Counted from the stretch's first letter, positions 25,845-35,597 are shown. The stretch: DNA of 64,000 nucleotides from CAIQQQ01 sp037445025 (GCA_037445025.1 JBBILI010000012.1:73801-137800), one strand, 5' to 3'. Notes: generated from the sequence alone by a model not told the origin. Numbers and translations: made by a program.

Positions 25845-27062
25845 TCAGCGGAACAGCGTCATCAGGGCCTGCGGCGCCTGGTTGGCGATCGACAGCGACT
25901 GGATGCCCAGCTGCTGCTTGGTCTGCAGCGAGGTCAGCATGGCCGACTCAGAGGCCATATCCGCGTCCGTCAGCGCGCCGACGCCCGAGGTGAGTGCCGA
26001 ACTCAACGCGGAGGTGAACGACTGCAGGGCGGTGAACTGCTGCTGATACTGGCCCAAGGTCGCGACCTTGTTGTCCAGCGTGATGACGGCACTGTCCACC
26101 GTGGCGATCGCGGTGTTGGTGCTGGTCACCGTGCTCAGCGCAGCGCCACCGGCGGTGGCCAGCGACAGCGATGAGCCAGACGTGGTCACGCCATTGCCGG
26201 TGATGACGAGGTCGCCGGCCGAGATGCTGCCGGCACCCGTGCCGACGGCGGAGGTTGCAACCGTGGCCCCATAGCCATTGGACTGCATCGCCGCCGCCAG
26301 TTTGGACAGAACCGTGGCCTGGCTGTCCGTGGAGCCGAAGTTGACGAACACGACCGAATTGTTGGAGTCGGTGGCGACTGGTGCTGTCGGCGCGGCGCTC
26401 CCGTCGCTGAGCACGAAATACGTACTCTTGGTGCCGTTGCCGAGCTTCACATAGTCGTTCAGCGCGAAGGCGGTGGTCGAGCTCAGGCCGCCGAGATCGA
26501 CGCCGGCGGCGCTGACGTTGAGGCTGGCCAGACCCAGGCCGCTCGTGCCTGTGGTCATGTTCTGCTGCGCCACTTGGATGGTGGCGCCGTTCGCGTCCTG
26601 CGTCGTTGTTAGGGACGTGATGATGGCGCTGCCCGTGGTCGGGTCGGTGCCGGTGCCGCCGGCAATGTTGACGCCGTTGAATGTGGCGCTGTTGGCAAAG
26701 GAGTTGATGTTGGTCAGCTGCGAGGTGATCTCGGCGTTGATCGTCGCCGTCGTGATACCGGACTGGACGCCGCTGAGGATCGTGTTCTTCAGCGTCGCAA
26801 GCTGGCTGCTGATCTGTGTTGCGGCGGACTGCGCCACGCTGAGCACCGATTGCGAGAAGTTCAGGTTGGCCGAGACCGCGGCCAGGCCGTTGATTTCCGC
26901 GCTCATGTTGGTGGCGATCGAATAGATCGCAGGATTGTCGGACGAGGCGCCGACCTTCTTGCCGGTGGAGATGGCCTGCTGGGTCGTCTGCAGGCTCTGG
27001 GCGGTCATGTCCAGAGACTGCAGGGCATTCAGCGCGCTTTGGTTGGTGTCGATGGAAAACAT
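25845..27062 (-). CDS. Flagellin
   Basis: A 405-residue filament subunit. The conserved N-terminal helix region starts MFSIDTNQSALNALQSLDMT and continues QQAISTGKKVGASSDNPAIY. The C-terminal region (QQQFTALQSFTSALSSALTS to QSLSIANQAPQALMTLFR) forms the D0/D1 core with it. The variable middle (about 150-320) is rich in Thr, Ser, Ala and Val and has no Cys or Trp. It is exported by the flagellar type III apparatus without a cleaved signal. It stands alone with flaF; no other structural flagellar gene is in the window. No confident sigma-28 or sigma-54 promoter was recognised in the 130 bases upstream. Confidence 0.92.
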   Translation of the reverse strand: MFSIDTNQSALNALQSLDMTAQSLQTTQQAISTGKKVGASSDNPAIYSIATNMSAEINGLAAVSANLNFSQSVLSVAQSAATQISSQLATLKNTILSGVQSGITTATINAEITSQLTNINSFANSATFNGVNIAGGTGTDPTTGSAIITSLTTTQDANGATIQVAQQNMTTGTSGLGLASLNVSAAGVDLGGLSSTTAFALNDYVKLGNGTKSTYFVLSDGSAAPTAPVATDSNNSVVFVNFGSTDSQATVLSKLAAAMQSNGYGATVATSAVGTGAGSISAGDLVITGNGVTTSGSSLSLATAGGAALSTVTSTNTAIATVDSAVITLDNKVATLGQYQQQFTALQSFTSALSSALTSGVGALTDADMASESAMLTSLQTKQQLGIQSLSIANQAPQALMTLFR

Positions 27063-27192
27063 AGGATCAAGCCCTTTTTGCCGTGTCGGAATGAAGCGAG
27101 ATCGACAGTTTTTGCCGGCTGAAGGGAACCTGACACCGAATGCTTAACAAGGCGTTGAAACGACCATGGAAAACCCTGTCAGCAGGACCTTG

Positions 27193-27927
27193 TCAGGTCG
27201 CCGGCGGGGCCACGCTCAGGCCGGCGACCTTATGCCGCGCGATCAGTTCCGCCACGAGTCCGGAGCGCTTCGCCGCCTCGACAAACTCCGCCAGGAAGGC
27301 CGCAGCTGCGGCGTTGGCCCGTGCCGTCCCGATAGCCTGCTGCACGGCGGTGAACTGACCATCGAGGATTCGGCAGCCCGGCAGATCGGGAAGATCTGCC
27401 ATCAGCCCTGGCCGCAGGCCGGCCAGCGCTTCGAGCTGCTGCTCGGCGAAGGCCTTGGTGGCACCGCCGAGCCCATCCACCCGGATCAACGTGGCCTGGG
27501 TGATGTTGCGATCGAGCCAGAGTCCATAGGCACTCCGATCCGCCACCGCGATCCGCACGCCTGGCGCATCGACCTCGGCGATGCTCTGCAGGCCCGACGT
27601 CTCACGCACGAGATACGTGGCCTCGATTTCGGCATAGGCGGCCGAGAAGGCGATCTTTTCTGCCCGCGCCGGCTCGGCGCCGATCAGGCCGATATCCCAC
27701 TGGTCCTGCCCGGCCGCATCGGCGAGCGCTCCGGGGCGCGGGTAGGGAACCATCTGCACGGGCACGCCCAGGCGGGATGCGATGGCGCGGGCCATGTCGG
27801 GCGATACGCCGTCCGGATCGCCGCTGTCCGTCCTTCCGGTCACCAGCAGGAAGTTGCTCATGTTGATGCCGGCGCGCAGCACGCCATGCGGCGCGAGATC
27901 CGACAGCACCGCGGGAGAGATGGACAT
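27193..27927 (-). CDS. Type-3 solute-binding-fold protein without signal peptide
   Basis: A 244-residue protein matching the amino-acid/ectoine binding fold (SBP_bac_3): the opening LAPHGVLRAGINMSNFLLVT, the domain core GVSPDMARAIASRLGVPVQM and the QDQWDIGLIGAEPARAEKIA segment with FSAAY. Unlike periplasmic receptors it starts MSISPAVLSDLAPHGVL with no signal peptide. The start ATG 27927 is well supported by GAGGAA eight bases upstream. It should therefore be cytosolic. It lies 120 bases downstream of the hybrid histidine kinase on the same strand. Function is unknown; a cytosolic sensor or an enzyme-like relative is possible. Confidence 0.75.
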   Translation of the reverse strand: MSISPAVLSDLAPHGVLRAGINMSNFLLVTGRTDSGDPDGVSPDMARAIASRLGVPVQMVPYPRPGALADAAGQDQWDIGLIGAEPARAEKIAFSAAYAEIEATYLVRETSGLQSIAEVDAPGVRIAVADRSAYGLWLDRNITQATLIRVDGLGGATKAFAEQQLEALAGLRPGLMADLPDLPGCRILDGQFTAVQQAIGTARANAAAAAFLAEFVEAAKRSGLVAELIARHKVAGLSVAPPAT

Positions 27928-28047
27928 TTGGGGCGTTCCTCACTGGGATCAGCCATGATCCTGCCGCAACCGGTCGACCGCTGCCAGATGGCGCACAGCA
28001 TCCTCCGTATCCCGGCCGCGTTGGCGTGATGCGGGACTCAGCCGCAC

Positions 28048-31000
28048 TCAAGTGCCGTTTGCGGCCGTCATGACCAGCCTGTCCTGCAGCCAGGCGCGTG
28101 TCGCCGGAGCGGTGCCTTCGATATCGCGCAGGATGGCGCCGATGCGTTGGCAATCGCCGGCCAGGCAGGCCAGGTCCAGTGCCTCGGCCTGTCGCTGCAG
28201 CCGGATGGCGCCGATGCCGGCGGCATCGCGCCGCAGATCATGCGCGCCGCGGGCCAGTTCCGTGAGGTCGCCCTCTTCGAGCAGCACTGTCATCGTCGCT
28301 TGTCGGGTTTCCGCCGCCTCCAGATGCGTCATCACCATGCGATGCAGCGCCTTGGGCGAAAGCCGGTTGGACAGTCGGTCGAATGTGAGTTCGTCGAACA
28401 GAGGAGAGTCCAGGATGGTCCGGTCGGCCTGGTCCGCCGCGGCCCGGCCTGCCCAGCGTGCCACGATCGCGAGCAGGGCGGCTGGATTGAGGGGCTTTGA
28501 GATGTAGTCGTTCATGGCGGCTGCGAGGTAGATATCGCGGTCGCCGGTCATGGCATTGGCGGTCAGAGCGACGATCGGCACCTGGCCGCGCGGACCGTCG
28601 ATGGCGCGGATGGCGCGGGTGGCTTCGATGCCGTCGACATTCGGCATCTGGATGTCCATCAGAATGAGGTCGTAGTCGTTTACAGTGGCGGCCGTGATGG
28701 CGGCAGCTCCGTCCTCGGCCATGTCGAGCGCGTAGCCGGCCTCGCCGAGCAGGGCCTCGACCAGCATGCGGTTGATCGGGTTGTCCTCGGCCACAAGGAT
28801 ATGGCCGATATGCGGAGCCGCCGGCGAGGACATGTCGGGTGCTGCCGGCGCCGTGTTCGCCGTCTCCATCGCTGGCGGCTCGGGCGGTGGCTGTGGCGGC
28901 CGGAGCGGTGCCGCAGGAAGCTGCGCCGCCAGTCCGGCGAGGCAGTTCACCAGGTCACGCTGTCGCACCGGTTTGGTCAGACTTGCATCGAAGCGGACCG
29001 GCTCCTCCGGGAGCTCCGCCTCGCGCAGCCCGAGCGAGGACAGCAGCACGACCAGCCGGGCGCTTGGCTCGGCCATCTCCCGCGCCGCCTTGGCCACCGC
29101 GAGGCCGTTGGTGCAGGGCATGACATGGTCCACCAGCAGCACGTCATAGGGAGCTCCCAATGCGGCTGCGTTGCCGAGCAGACGCAACGCCGCGTGTCCA
29201 TCCACGGCAAGATCGACCTCCATGCCGGCCGCCGTCAGCTGCCGCTCGATGATGGTGCGGTTGATCGGCAGGTCATCGACGCAGAGGGCGCGCAAGCCGG
29301 CGAGCCGCGCCGTGTCCGGCTTCACCGCGACAGAGAACGGTGCGCGCGGCAGGGTGACCTCGAACCAGAACCGGCTGCCCCAGCCCGGTTCGCTCTCCAC
29401 TCCGATCGTGCCGCCCATCAGCTCGATCAGCTGCTTGCTGATGGCCAGCCCGAGGCCGGTGCCACCGAACCGACGCGCCACCGTGCCGTCCGCCTGCTGA
29501 AACTTGGTGAACAGCCGCGCCAGGGCGGCGGGCTCGATGCCGATCCCGGTATCCTGCACCACCACCCGCAGCGTCAGCCTGCCGTCAGGTGCCGGAGTGG
29601 CGGAGGCTTCAAGCGCAACAAATCCGCGCTCGGTGAACTTCACCGCGTTGGACGTGAGGTTCAGCACCACCTGGCGCAACCGCATGGCGTCGCCGCACAG
29701 GTGCACCCGTGCCGACTCATGCGTGGACGCGACCAGCTCGATCCGGCGCTCATGCGCCCGGCCGGAGAGCAGTTCCACCACATCGTCGAGCAGGTCATCG
29801 ACCGGGAAGGCGATGTCCTGCAGCTCGACCTTGCCGGCCTCGAGCTTCGAGATATCAAGGATGTCGTCGATGATGCCCATCAGCGCGTCGGCCGAGCTCT
29901 GCACCGCCAGGGCATAGCGCCGCTGATCCTCGGACAGCTTGCCGGCCAGCAGCAGGCCTGTCATGCCAATGACACCGTTCATTGGGGTGCGGATCTCATG
30001 GCTCATGCTGGCCAGGAACATCGATTTGGCCCGGCTCGCCTGTTCCGCCTGCTCAAGCGCCTGCTCCAGCCGCTGTTCGAGCAGCTTCTGGGCCGTTATG
30101 TCGCGCATGACGGTGACCAGCTGGCTCGGCCAACCAGTCACGGGATCGTGCATCACCGAGTGCCGGCTCTCGAGCCAGATTTCCTCGCCTGACTTGCGGA
30201 TGCCCCTGAAGAACAGATTGCGCGTCGGCCCACCGGCCATCATGGCCCGCAAGGCCTCGAGAACCGCGCCGCGCTGATCGCCGGCCACGAAGCTGCCGGG
30301 CTCTCCCGTCAGCATCTCATGGGGCGTGAAGCCGAGCACCGCGAGGCTCGACGGGGAGGCATAGGTTCGGCACAGCCGATGATCGCTGAGCAGGATGACG
30401 TCGCTCACCGTGTCGGTGAGTTCGCGGTAGCGGGCCTCGCCGGTGCGCAGCGCCTCTTCGACCAGCCGGTGGGACCGGATGTAGCGGGCCATGCCCAGGC
30501 CGAGCGCTGCGATCGTCAGAACGACCAGACCCGTGCCGGCGAAGTCCCGGATGGTTCTGCTCCGCCATGGCGCCAAGATGTCCGACCGCGTGGCGGTGAC
30601 GGTGAGCACCACCGGGAAACGGGTCCCGCGGTGGTGAGCCTGCAGCCGTGTCTCGCCGTCGATCAGCGATGTGACCTCGCTGATGCCATCGCTTCCAGGC
30701 GGAATGGCGGGACGCGGCACTGCCGTGGGCACGCGCGTGCCGGTGGACAACCTGGCTTTGGACCGGTTCTCGCCAAGCATCGTGCCGTCCGGCTGCAGCA
30801 GCTCGATGTCGCGCGGAAGGCCGCCGGGCTGGTCCGAAAGGTCGCCGATCAGGCGGCGCGCCGGAAGTATGGCCATGAGCACGCCCGCGAATGTGCCCGA
30901 AGCGGTGACCACCCGGCGCGACAGCGTCAGGCGCCCCGGATCGGTCCCGTGCGCGCCGGCCAGCGCGCTGACAGCAGGTGCGAGGTCGCGGCTGTCCTGG

Positions 31001-31527
31001 TGATCGTGAAACGTTTCGCTGCGGGCGATGGTGAGCGGCGCGGCCGGGGGGTCCTTGTCAGGCTCTGGGCCGCCTGCGGCATTGACCACGCGGAATCCGT
31101 GCGCATCGTAGAAGGCGAGATCCTGCAGGATGTCCGTCCGGGCGGAGATCTGCTGGAGCATGTCGTGCAACCCCGGCATCCGTTCCGAGGGGATGGCAGC
31201 GTCGTCCGGGTCCGATGGATCGGCGGCAAGGCGGCCGACGATCTCAGGGATAGCCGCGGTCAGGGCGGTGTCGGCCAGTGCCAGCGTGTCCTCGGTGTGG
31301 CGGGTCATTGCGGCGGCGACGTCGCGCAGCTGCGCGCGGGCTGCACTGATCTGGCGATCCCGCGCGTCCAGCGTGCGGGCCAGGATGAGGCCCATCAGCC
31401 CCGCGCAGACTAGGCCGATCAGCAGGCCGGCACGATGCTCCGGCCGCAGCCGGATTCGCCGGAGCGCGAACCGTACGCGGTCTGTCAGAAGGGCGATGCG
31501 GCCGGGCGGGTTTGCGGACGGCAGCAT
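28048..31527 (-). CDS. Hybrid sensor histidine kinase with PAS, two receivers and Hpt
   Basis: A 1159-residue phosphorelay protein. Order: membrane helix about 33-51, periplasmic sensor about 52-328, second helix about 330-347, PAS about 360-480 (ending RDITAQ), coiled coil, HisKA with His510 in SMSHEIRTPMNGVIG, HATPase_c with N627, GIGI and GTGLGL. A first receiver has Asp800 in LLVDHVMP, a second has Asp958 in LMDIQMPNVDG, and the C-terminal Hpt has His1096 in GAHDLRRDAAGIGA. All phosphoacceptor residues are present, so a full His-Asp-His relay (BvgS/BarA-like) is expected. No partner response regulator is adjacent. The sensor domain ligand is unknown. Confidence 0.92.
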   Translation of the reverse strand: MLPSANPPGRIALLTDRVRFALRRIRLRPEHRAGLLIGLVCAGLMGLILARTLDARDRQISAARAQLRDVAAAMTRHTEDTLALADTALTAAIPEIVGRLAADPSDPDDAAIPSERMPGLHDMLQQISARTDILQDLAFYDAHGFRVVNAAGGPEPDKDPPAAPLTIARSETFHDHQDSRDLAPAVSALAGAHGTDPGRLTLSRRVVTASGTFAGVLMAILPARRLIGDLSDQPGGLPRDIELLQPDGTMLGENRSKARLSTGTRVPTAVPRPAIPPGSDGISEVTSLIDGETRLQAHHRGTRFPVVLTVTATRSDILAPWRSRTIRDFAGTGLVVLTIAALGLGMARYIRSHRLVEEALRTGEARYRELTDTVSDVILLSDHRLCRTYASPSSLAVLGFTPHEMLTGEPGSFVAGDQRGAVLEALRAMMAGGPTRNLFFRGIRKSGEEIWLESRHSVMHDPVTGWPSQLVTVMRDITAQKLLEQRLEQALEQAEQASRAKSMFLASMSHEIRTPMNGVIGMTGLLLAGKLSEDQRRYALAVQSSADALMGIIDDILDISKLEAGKVELQDIAFPVDDLLDDVVELLSGRAHERRIELVASTHESARVHLCGDAMRLRQVVLNLTSNAVKFTERGFVALEASATPAPDGRLTLRVVVQDTGIGIEPAALARLFTKFQQADGTVARRFGGTGLGLAISKQLIELMGGTIGVESEPGWGSRFWFEVTLPRAPFSVAVKPDTARLAGLRALCVDDLPINRTIIERQLTAAGMEVDLAVDGHAALRLLGNAAALGAPYDVLLVDHVMPCTNGLAVAKAAREMAEPSARLVVLLSSLGLREAELPEEPVRFDASLTKPVRQRDLVNCLAGLAAQLPAAPLRPPQPPPEPPAMETANTAPAAPDMSSPAAPHIGHILVAEDNPINRMLVEALLGEAGYALDMAEDGAAAITAATVNDYDLILMDIQMPNVDGIEATRAIRAIDGPRGQVPIVALTANAMTGDRDIYLAAAMNDYISKPLNPAALLAIVARWAGRAAADQADRTILDSPLFDELTFDRLSNRLSPKALHRMVMTHLEAAETRQATMTVLLEEGDLTELARGAHDLRRDAAGIGAIRLQRQAEALDLACLAGDCQRIGAILRDIEGTAPATRAWLQDRLVMTAANGT

Positions 31528-31595
31528 GCAGAGACGCCCTCACGTGGCAGGAGACGGACGGATCCGATCCTGCCGCTGGAAGGGTTAACAAGCCG

Positions 31596-32783
31596 TTATC
31601 GGCGATACAGCACGTAGTTGATCGTCAGGATGAGGTCGGTATCGCTTTGCGGCGTGCTGGCCGGAAACGGCGGCAGTCTGGCGCCGCGGAATGGGGCGAG
31701 GCTGGCGGCATCGAGCGCGCGCGAGCCCGAGGGAGTCACCAGGTCCACCGCTTCGACCCGTCCGCTGCGATCCACATGAATGTGGATCTGCGCGGTGCCG
31801 CTCTCGCCACGGCGGGCGGCGTCGTCGGGATAGAAGCTGTGGGCATTCCACCATTCGTGCAACGCGCGCAGCCAGTCGTCGCCCACCGGCGCGCCGATCA
31901 CCCGGATATCGGATTGCTGGTCGTTGGCATTCCGGCGTGGCGCTTCGGCGGTGTACTGCTCGGTCGGGCCGATCGCCAGGTTCAGCGGACGGTGGGTCTG
32001 GCCGTTGGCGGTCCTGGCGCCGGTGGGGGGCGGGGGCGGGATGAAATAGTCGCCGTTGACCGGCGGCTGCGGGGGGCGCGGCTGGACGGTCTGCTGACGT
32101 GGCTGCGGGGGCGGCGCCGGGCGGGGCGGCTGGCGTGCCACCGGTGGCGGGGCAGGCGTCGCAGGCGGTGGAGCCGGGAGCGGAGGAGGTGGAGCAGGTG
32201 GCGCGGCTGGCGACGGTGGCAGCTCGGGCGGCGGAACCGGCATCTCGAACGTCACCGCGGGTGCCTCGGTGTCGAGGCGCACCGTGGGAGGCGCGGGCGG
32301 TGGGCTGGGCGGCGTGACCTGCTCCGGTGCCGGCGGCGGCGGAGGTGTCTCCGGCTTGGGAGGTTCTGGGCTCGGGGGCGGCGGCGGCTGGGCGGCCGGA
32401 GGTGCCAGGGATGGCGCTGGGGGCGGCGGTTGCTGTGGCGGCTGTTGCGGCTGTGGCGGCGCCGGCGGCGCGCTCGGGGCGGGAGGCTGGGGCTGCGGTT
32501 GCGGCTCTGTTGCCGCCGGCGGCTGCACGGACGGGGGGGCCACGGTCGGCGCCTGCACGATCTGAAACTCGACCGGCGACTCCGCCTGCGGCACGGGCGA
32601 TGGTTTCGGCCTGGAATACAGCACCACCAGCACGGCGGCGGCGTGCAGCAGCAGCGAGACGATGATGAACGGCACGATCCAGCGCCGCCGCCGCTGCGGC
32701 CGGCGCAGCGGTGGCGGCGGAATATCGACCAGCCTGGCCGCCGGCGGCGGAGGCTGCGTGTCGGTGGAGCGGCGCGAACGCAT
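31596..32783 (-). CDS. TonB-family energy transducer
   Basis: A 395-residue protein. A basic cytosolic N terminus precedes one membrane helix (about 36-56, VPFIIVSLLLHAAAVLVVLY). A very long Pro/Ala-rich periplasmic spacer follows (about 60-300). The C-terminal TonB domain (about 305-395) includes WWNAHSFYPDDAARRGESGT and VDRSGRVEAVDLVTPSGSRA. It couples proton-motive force to outer-membrane receptors with ExbB/ExbD, which are not in the window. It is divergent from the serine hydrolase gene across 172 bases that must contain both promoters. Confidence 0.85.
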   Translation of the reverse strand: MRSRRSTDTQPPPPAARLVDIPPPPLRRPQRRRRWIVPFIIVSLLLHAAAVLVVLYSRPKPSPVPQAESPVEFQIVQAPTVAPPSVQPPAATEPQPQPQPPAPSAPPAPPQPQQPPQQPPPPAPSLAPPAAQPPPPPSPEPPKPETPPPPPAPEQVTPPSPPPAPPTVRLDTEAPAVTFEMPVPPPELPPSPAAPPAPPPPLPAPPPATPAPPPVARQPPRPAPPPQPRQQTVQPRPPQPPVNGDYFIPPPPPTGARTANGQTHRPLNLAIGPTEQYTAEAPRRNANDQQSDIRVIGAPVGDDWLRALHEWWNAHSFYPDDAARRGESGTAQIHIHVDRSGRVEAVDLVTPSGSRALDAASLAPFRGARLPPFPASTPQSDTDLILTINYVLYRR

Positions 32784-32955
32784 CGTGCGGAGTGGGGCCT
32801 ATCTGTGAAGGGCTATGAAGCGCCGGCCGAGGGGTTGCACGAAGGCGGCAGACAGCGTCACGCCCGCCCTGCCAGTATGTGCGCCGGATGCGGGGGGCTG
32901 TTCAAGCGGGGGCATACTGCACTGCGGCAAGGCGCTCACGTCTGGACGAGGTTTA

Positions 32956-33963
32956 ATGTCAGTCAGCATCGATGTCACAAAGGCCTGTGCGAACGGCTTT
33001 GTCCCGCTTCGTGCGGCGATCGAGGCCGGGCGGATCCCGGGCGGGGTGCTCGGCGTGGTGGATGCCAGCGATCGCCGGGCGCTGCATCATGCAGGGCGCG
33101 CCCAGTGCGCCCCCGAATCGTTGCCGATGCGCGCCGACACTGTGTTCGACCTCGCCTCGCTCACCAAGCCGGTGTTCACCACCACGGCGCTGCTGGCGCA
33201 GGTCGCAGCCGGCCGGATCAGCCTGGAGGACACGCTGGGGCAGCTCATCCCCGATCTGCGGCAATACGACATCGACACCGCGCCGGAGCGTCGGCTGACG
33301 TTGCAGGCCTGCCTCGCCCATCAGACCCATCTGCCCGCCGTCGAGCCGCTCTACACCTACGGGCAGTCGCCCGCGACGCTGCGCGCCTTCATTCTGCAGC
33401 GGGTCTGGCCGGTGGGCCCTGCCGTCTATTCCGACATCAACTTCCTGCTGGCCGGCATCGCCTTGGAACGGATCACCGGCCGGTCGCTCGCCGAGCAGCC
33501 TCTGGCGGACGGATTCAGCTTTTGCCCGGACCCGGCGCACTGCGCCGCCACCGAGTTCTGCACCTGGCGGGGCCGGGTGATGCGCGGCGAGGTGCATGAC
33601 GAGAACGCGTTCGCCTTTGGAGGCGCCGCGGGCCATGCCGGCCTGTTCGGCACCGCCGATGCGCTGCTCGACTTTGCCGCCCGCACCCTGCACGACACGC
33701 CGGACCCTGCGCCGATCCGCCGAAGGATCCATGCCGATCGCAGCATCGGCTGGCAGCTGCCCAGCCCGGGCTGGTCGGGCTCCGATGCGTGCTCGCAGGC
33801 CACGATCGGCCATACCGGCTTCACCGGCACCGGGCTGTGGCTGGATTTCGGCCGCGGCTGTGCCTGGACGCTGCTGACCAACCGTGTCCATCCGAGCCGT
33901 CATGCCGACAGCGGCATCGCTGGCTTGCGCCGCGCGGTGGGTGAGGCAGTGCTGGGGGGCTGA
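32956..33963 (+). CDS. Class C beta-lactamase-related serine hydrolase
   Basis: A 335-residue penicillin-binding-fold serine hydrolase. The SxxK motif is Ser68-Leu-Thr-Lys71 (DLASLTKPVFTTTALL). The YxN motif appears as YSDIN and the third motif as HTGFTGTG, replacing KTG. No signal peptide is seen, so it is probably cytosolic and an esterase or peptidase rather than a true beta-lactamase. The start ATG 32956 follows GAGGTTTA; an open extension upstream has no ribosome site and unusual composition. The real substrate is unknown. Confidence 0.82.
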   Translation: MSVSIDVTKACANGFVPLRAAIEAGRIPGGVLGVVDASDRRALHHAGRAQCAPESLPMRADTVFDLASLTKPVFTTTALLAQVAAGRISLEDTLGQLIPDLRQYDIDTAPERRLTLQACLAHQTHLPAVEPLYTYGQSPATLRAFILQRVWPVGPAVYSDINFLLAGIALERITGRSLAEQPLADGFSFCPDPAHCAATEFCTWRGRVMRGEVHDENAFAFGGAAGHAGLFGTADALLDFAARTLHDTPDPAPIRRRIHADRSIGWQLPSPGWSGSDACSQATIGHTGFTGTGLWLDFGRGCAWTLLTNRVHPSRHADSGIAGLRRAVGEAVLGG

Positions 33964-34011
33964 ACGCAAAATCGTTGCGCTGGCCGGGCGGCGCCTGTCA
34001 CGATCACCGGC

Positions 34012-34710
34012 ATGATCATGCGCTGCCGCCGCTTCGGGCTGATGGCACTGCTGCTGCTGGCGGCGATGCCGGCGCGTGCCGAGGTCGATCTGCAACTGGT
34101 CCTTGCCGTGGACTGTTCGGGCAGCGTCAGCAACGACCGCTTCGAGCTGCAGAAGCAGGGCTACGCGGCGGCCTTCCGCAATCCGCATGTGATCAGCGCG
34201 ATCGGACAGGGCGCCAACCAGGCCATCGCCGTGACAATGCTGCAATGGACCGGCCCGTCGCTGCAGATCCAGGTGGTTCCCTGGACCGAGGTGCGCAACG
34301 ACGCCTCGGCCCGGGCGCTGGCCGACCAGATCGCAGCCACGCCGCGCCGGCTGTTTCGCGGCGGCACCTCGATCAGCGGCGTGATCGACCGGGCGATGGC
34401 GTTGTTTCCGCCCAACCCACCCCCCGGCACGCGCCGCGTGATCGACATTTCGGGTGACGGCGCCAACAACGCCGGCCGGCCCTCGACAGAGGCCCGCGAC
34501 GACGCGGTGGCGGCCGGCGTGGTGATCAACGGGCTGCCGATCCTGACGGTGGAGCCCGATCTCGAGCGCGCGTATCACGATGAGGTGATCGGCGGACCCG
34601 GGGCGTTTCTGATCGCCATCACAGGCTACGACCAGTTTGCCGACGCAATCCTGGGCAAACTGGTCACCGAAATCGCCCGGAACGGGGCGGCTGGTGCCGT
34701 GACGCAATGA
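34012..34710 (+). CDS. DUF1194 secreted von Willebrand A-like protein
   Basis: A 232-residue protein with a signal peptide (MRCRRFGLMALLLLAAMPARA, the second Met of MIM being a likely start) followed by EVDLQLVLAVDCSGSVSNDRF. This is a vWA fold with the metal-site DxSGS motif. Further vWA elements are GGTSISGVIDRAMALFP and RRVIDISGDGANNAGRP. This is the DUF1194 family, periplasmic and of unknown role. It is 48 bases from the hydrolase on the same strand. Confidence 0.85.
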   Translation: MIMRCRRFGLMALLLLAAMPARAEVDLQLVLAVDCSGSVSNDRFELQKQGYAAAFRNPHVISAIGQGANQAIAVTMLQWTGPSLQIQVVPWTEVRNDASARALADQIAATPRRLFRGGTSISGVIDRAMALFPPNPPPGTRRVIDISGDGANNAGRPSTEARDDAVAAGVVINGLPILTVEPDLERAYHDEVIGGPGAFLIAITGYDQFADAILGKLVTEIARNGAAGAVTQ

Positions 34711-34904
34711 TTGCGGCTGCTGCGCTGCGAAGATTGCGTCGGGAATGCGTTCGCACTCCGCTAGGATCTAGGCGGGCGCTGTAAAACCCCCTATAGTCCA
34801 GACGTTGGCGGAGCTGGAATGAAACGGCGCCGCGGCAGATCCGCTCTCGCAACCCCGTTTCGCCCCGATACCCTGTCAAGCCATCCACTAAGGACGAGTT
34901 TCTC

Positions 34905-35597
34905 TTGAGCATGACCAACCATGGCCGCAGCCGCAAAACCCGCGGTCGCGGCTTCGATGACGATTTCGGCGGTTCTGACCGCTCCCCTTTCAACGATCGT
35001 CCCAGCTTCGGCGATCGCGGGTCGTTCGACCGCGCACCGGCAGTGGAAGCCCCCCGCTACGGTGGTCCGCCGGCCGGCTTCGGTCCGGAACTCGGCGCTG
35101 CCGTGAAGTGGTTCAACCCTGAAAAGGGCTTCGGCTTCGTTGAGCTGTCCGACGGGTCGGGTGATGTGTTCCTGCATATCAACGCGCTCTCCACCTCCGG
35201 CCACCAGACCGTCTCGCCCGGGGCCACGCTGCGCGTGCGCGTGGGTCAGGGTCAGAAGGGCCGTCAGGTGACGGAAGTTCTGTCCGTCGATGAAAGCACC
35301 GCCCAGGCCGGCGGCGCGCCGCGCGGCCCTGCCGGTGCGCGTCCCGCCGCTGCCGGCGGTCCGCGTCGCGGCGCCCAGCCGGGCACCGGCGTGGAGATGC
35401 GTGGCACGGTCAAGATGTACAACGCCACCAAGGGCTTCGGCTTCGTCGCGGTGCCGGACGCGGAGAAGGACGTGTTTGTCCATGCCTCCGTGCTGCAGCG
35501 CAATGGGCTGACCGGCCTGATGGAAGGCCAGTCAGTGATGGTCGAAGTGGTGCAGGGCGCCAAAGGGCCGGAAGCGGTTTCTGTTCGCCTGAGTTGA
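34905..35597 (+). CDS. Double cold-shock-domain protein
   Basis: A 230-residue protein with two CSDs. The first (about 64-126) begins AAVKWFNPEKGFGFVELSDG with DVFLHI. The second (about 166-228) begins GTVKMYNATKGFGFVAVPDA with DVFVHASVL. Both carry RNP1 (KGFGF) and RNP2 (VF.H) RNA-binding motifs. An Arg/Gly/Asp-rich N-terminal tail (GRSRKTRGRGFDDDFGG) and an Ala/Gly/Pro-rich linker are likely disordered. It binds single-stranded nucleic acid. The start is TTG 34905, well spaced from AAGGACGAG; ATG 34911 is the alternative. The 194-base leader upstream may be a structured 5' UTR as in other cold-shock genes. A strong terminator follows. Confidence 0.88.
   Translation: MSMTNHGRSRKTRGRGFDDDFGGSDRSPFNDRPSFGDRGSFDRAPAVEAPRYGGPPAGFGPELGAAVKWFNPEKGFGFVELSDGSGDVFLHINALSTSGHQTVSPGATLRVRVGQGQKGRQVTEVLSVDESTAQAGGAPRGPAGARPAAAGGPRRGAQPGTGVEMRGTVKMYNATKGFGFVAVPDAEKDVFVHASVLQRNGLTGLMEGQSVMVEVVQGAKGPEAVSVRLS

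Noticed and set aside
26935..27192. Sigma-28 or sigma-54 promoter for flagellin
   Set aside because: No adequate TAAA...GCCGATAA or TGGC...TTGC match was found in the upstream 130 bases.
31512..33599. Open plus-strand frame of about 695 codons
   Set aside because: It is antisense to the proline-rich TonB gene and then runs out of frame through the serine hydrolase.
34711..34904. Riboswitch or thermosensor ahead of the cold-shock gene
   Set aside because: A 194-base leader exists, but I could not define a conserved fold by eye. It is mentioned only as a possible structured 5' UTR.
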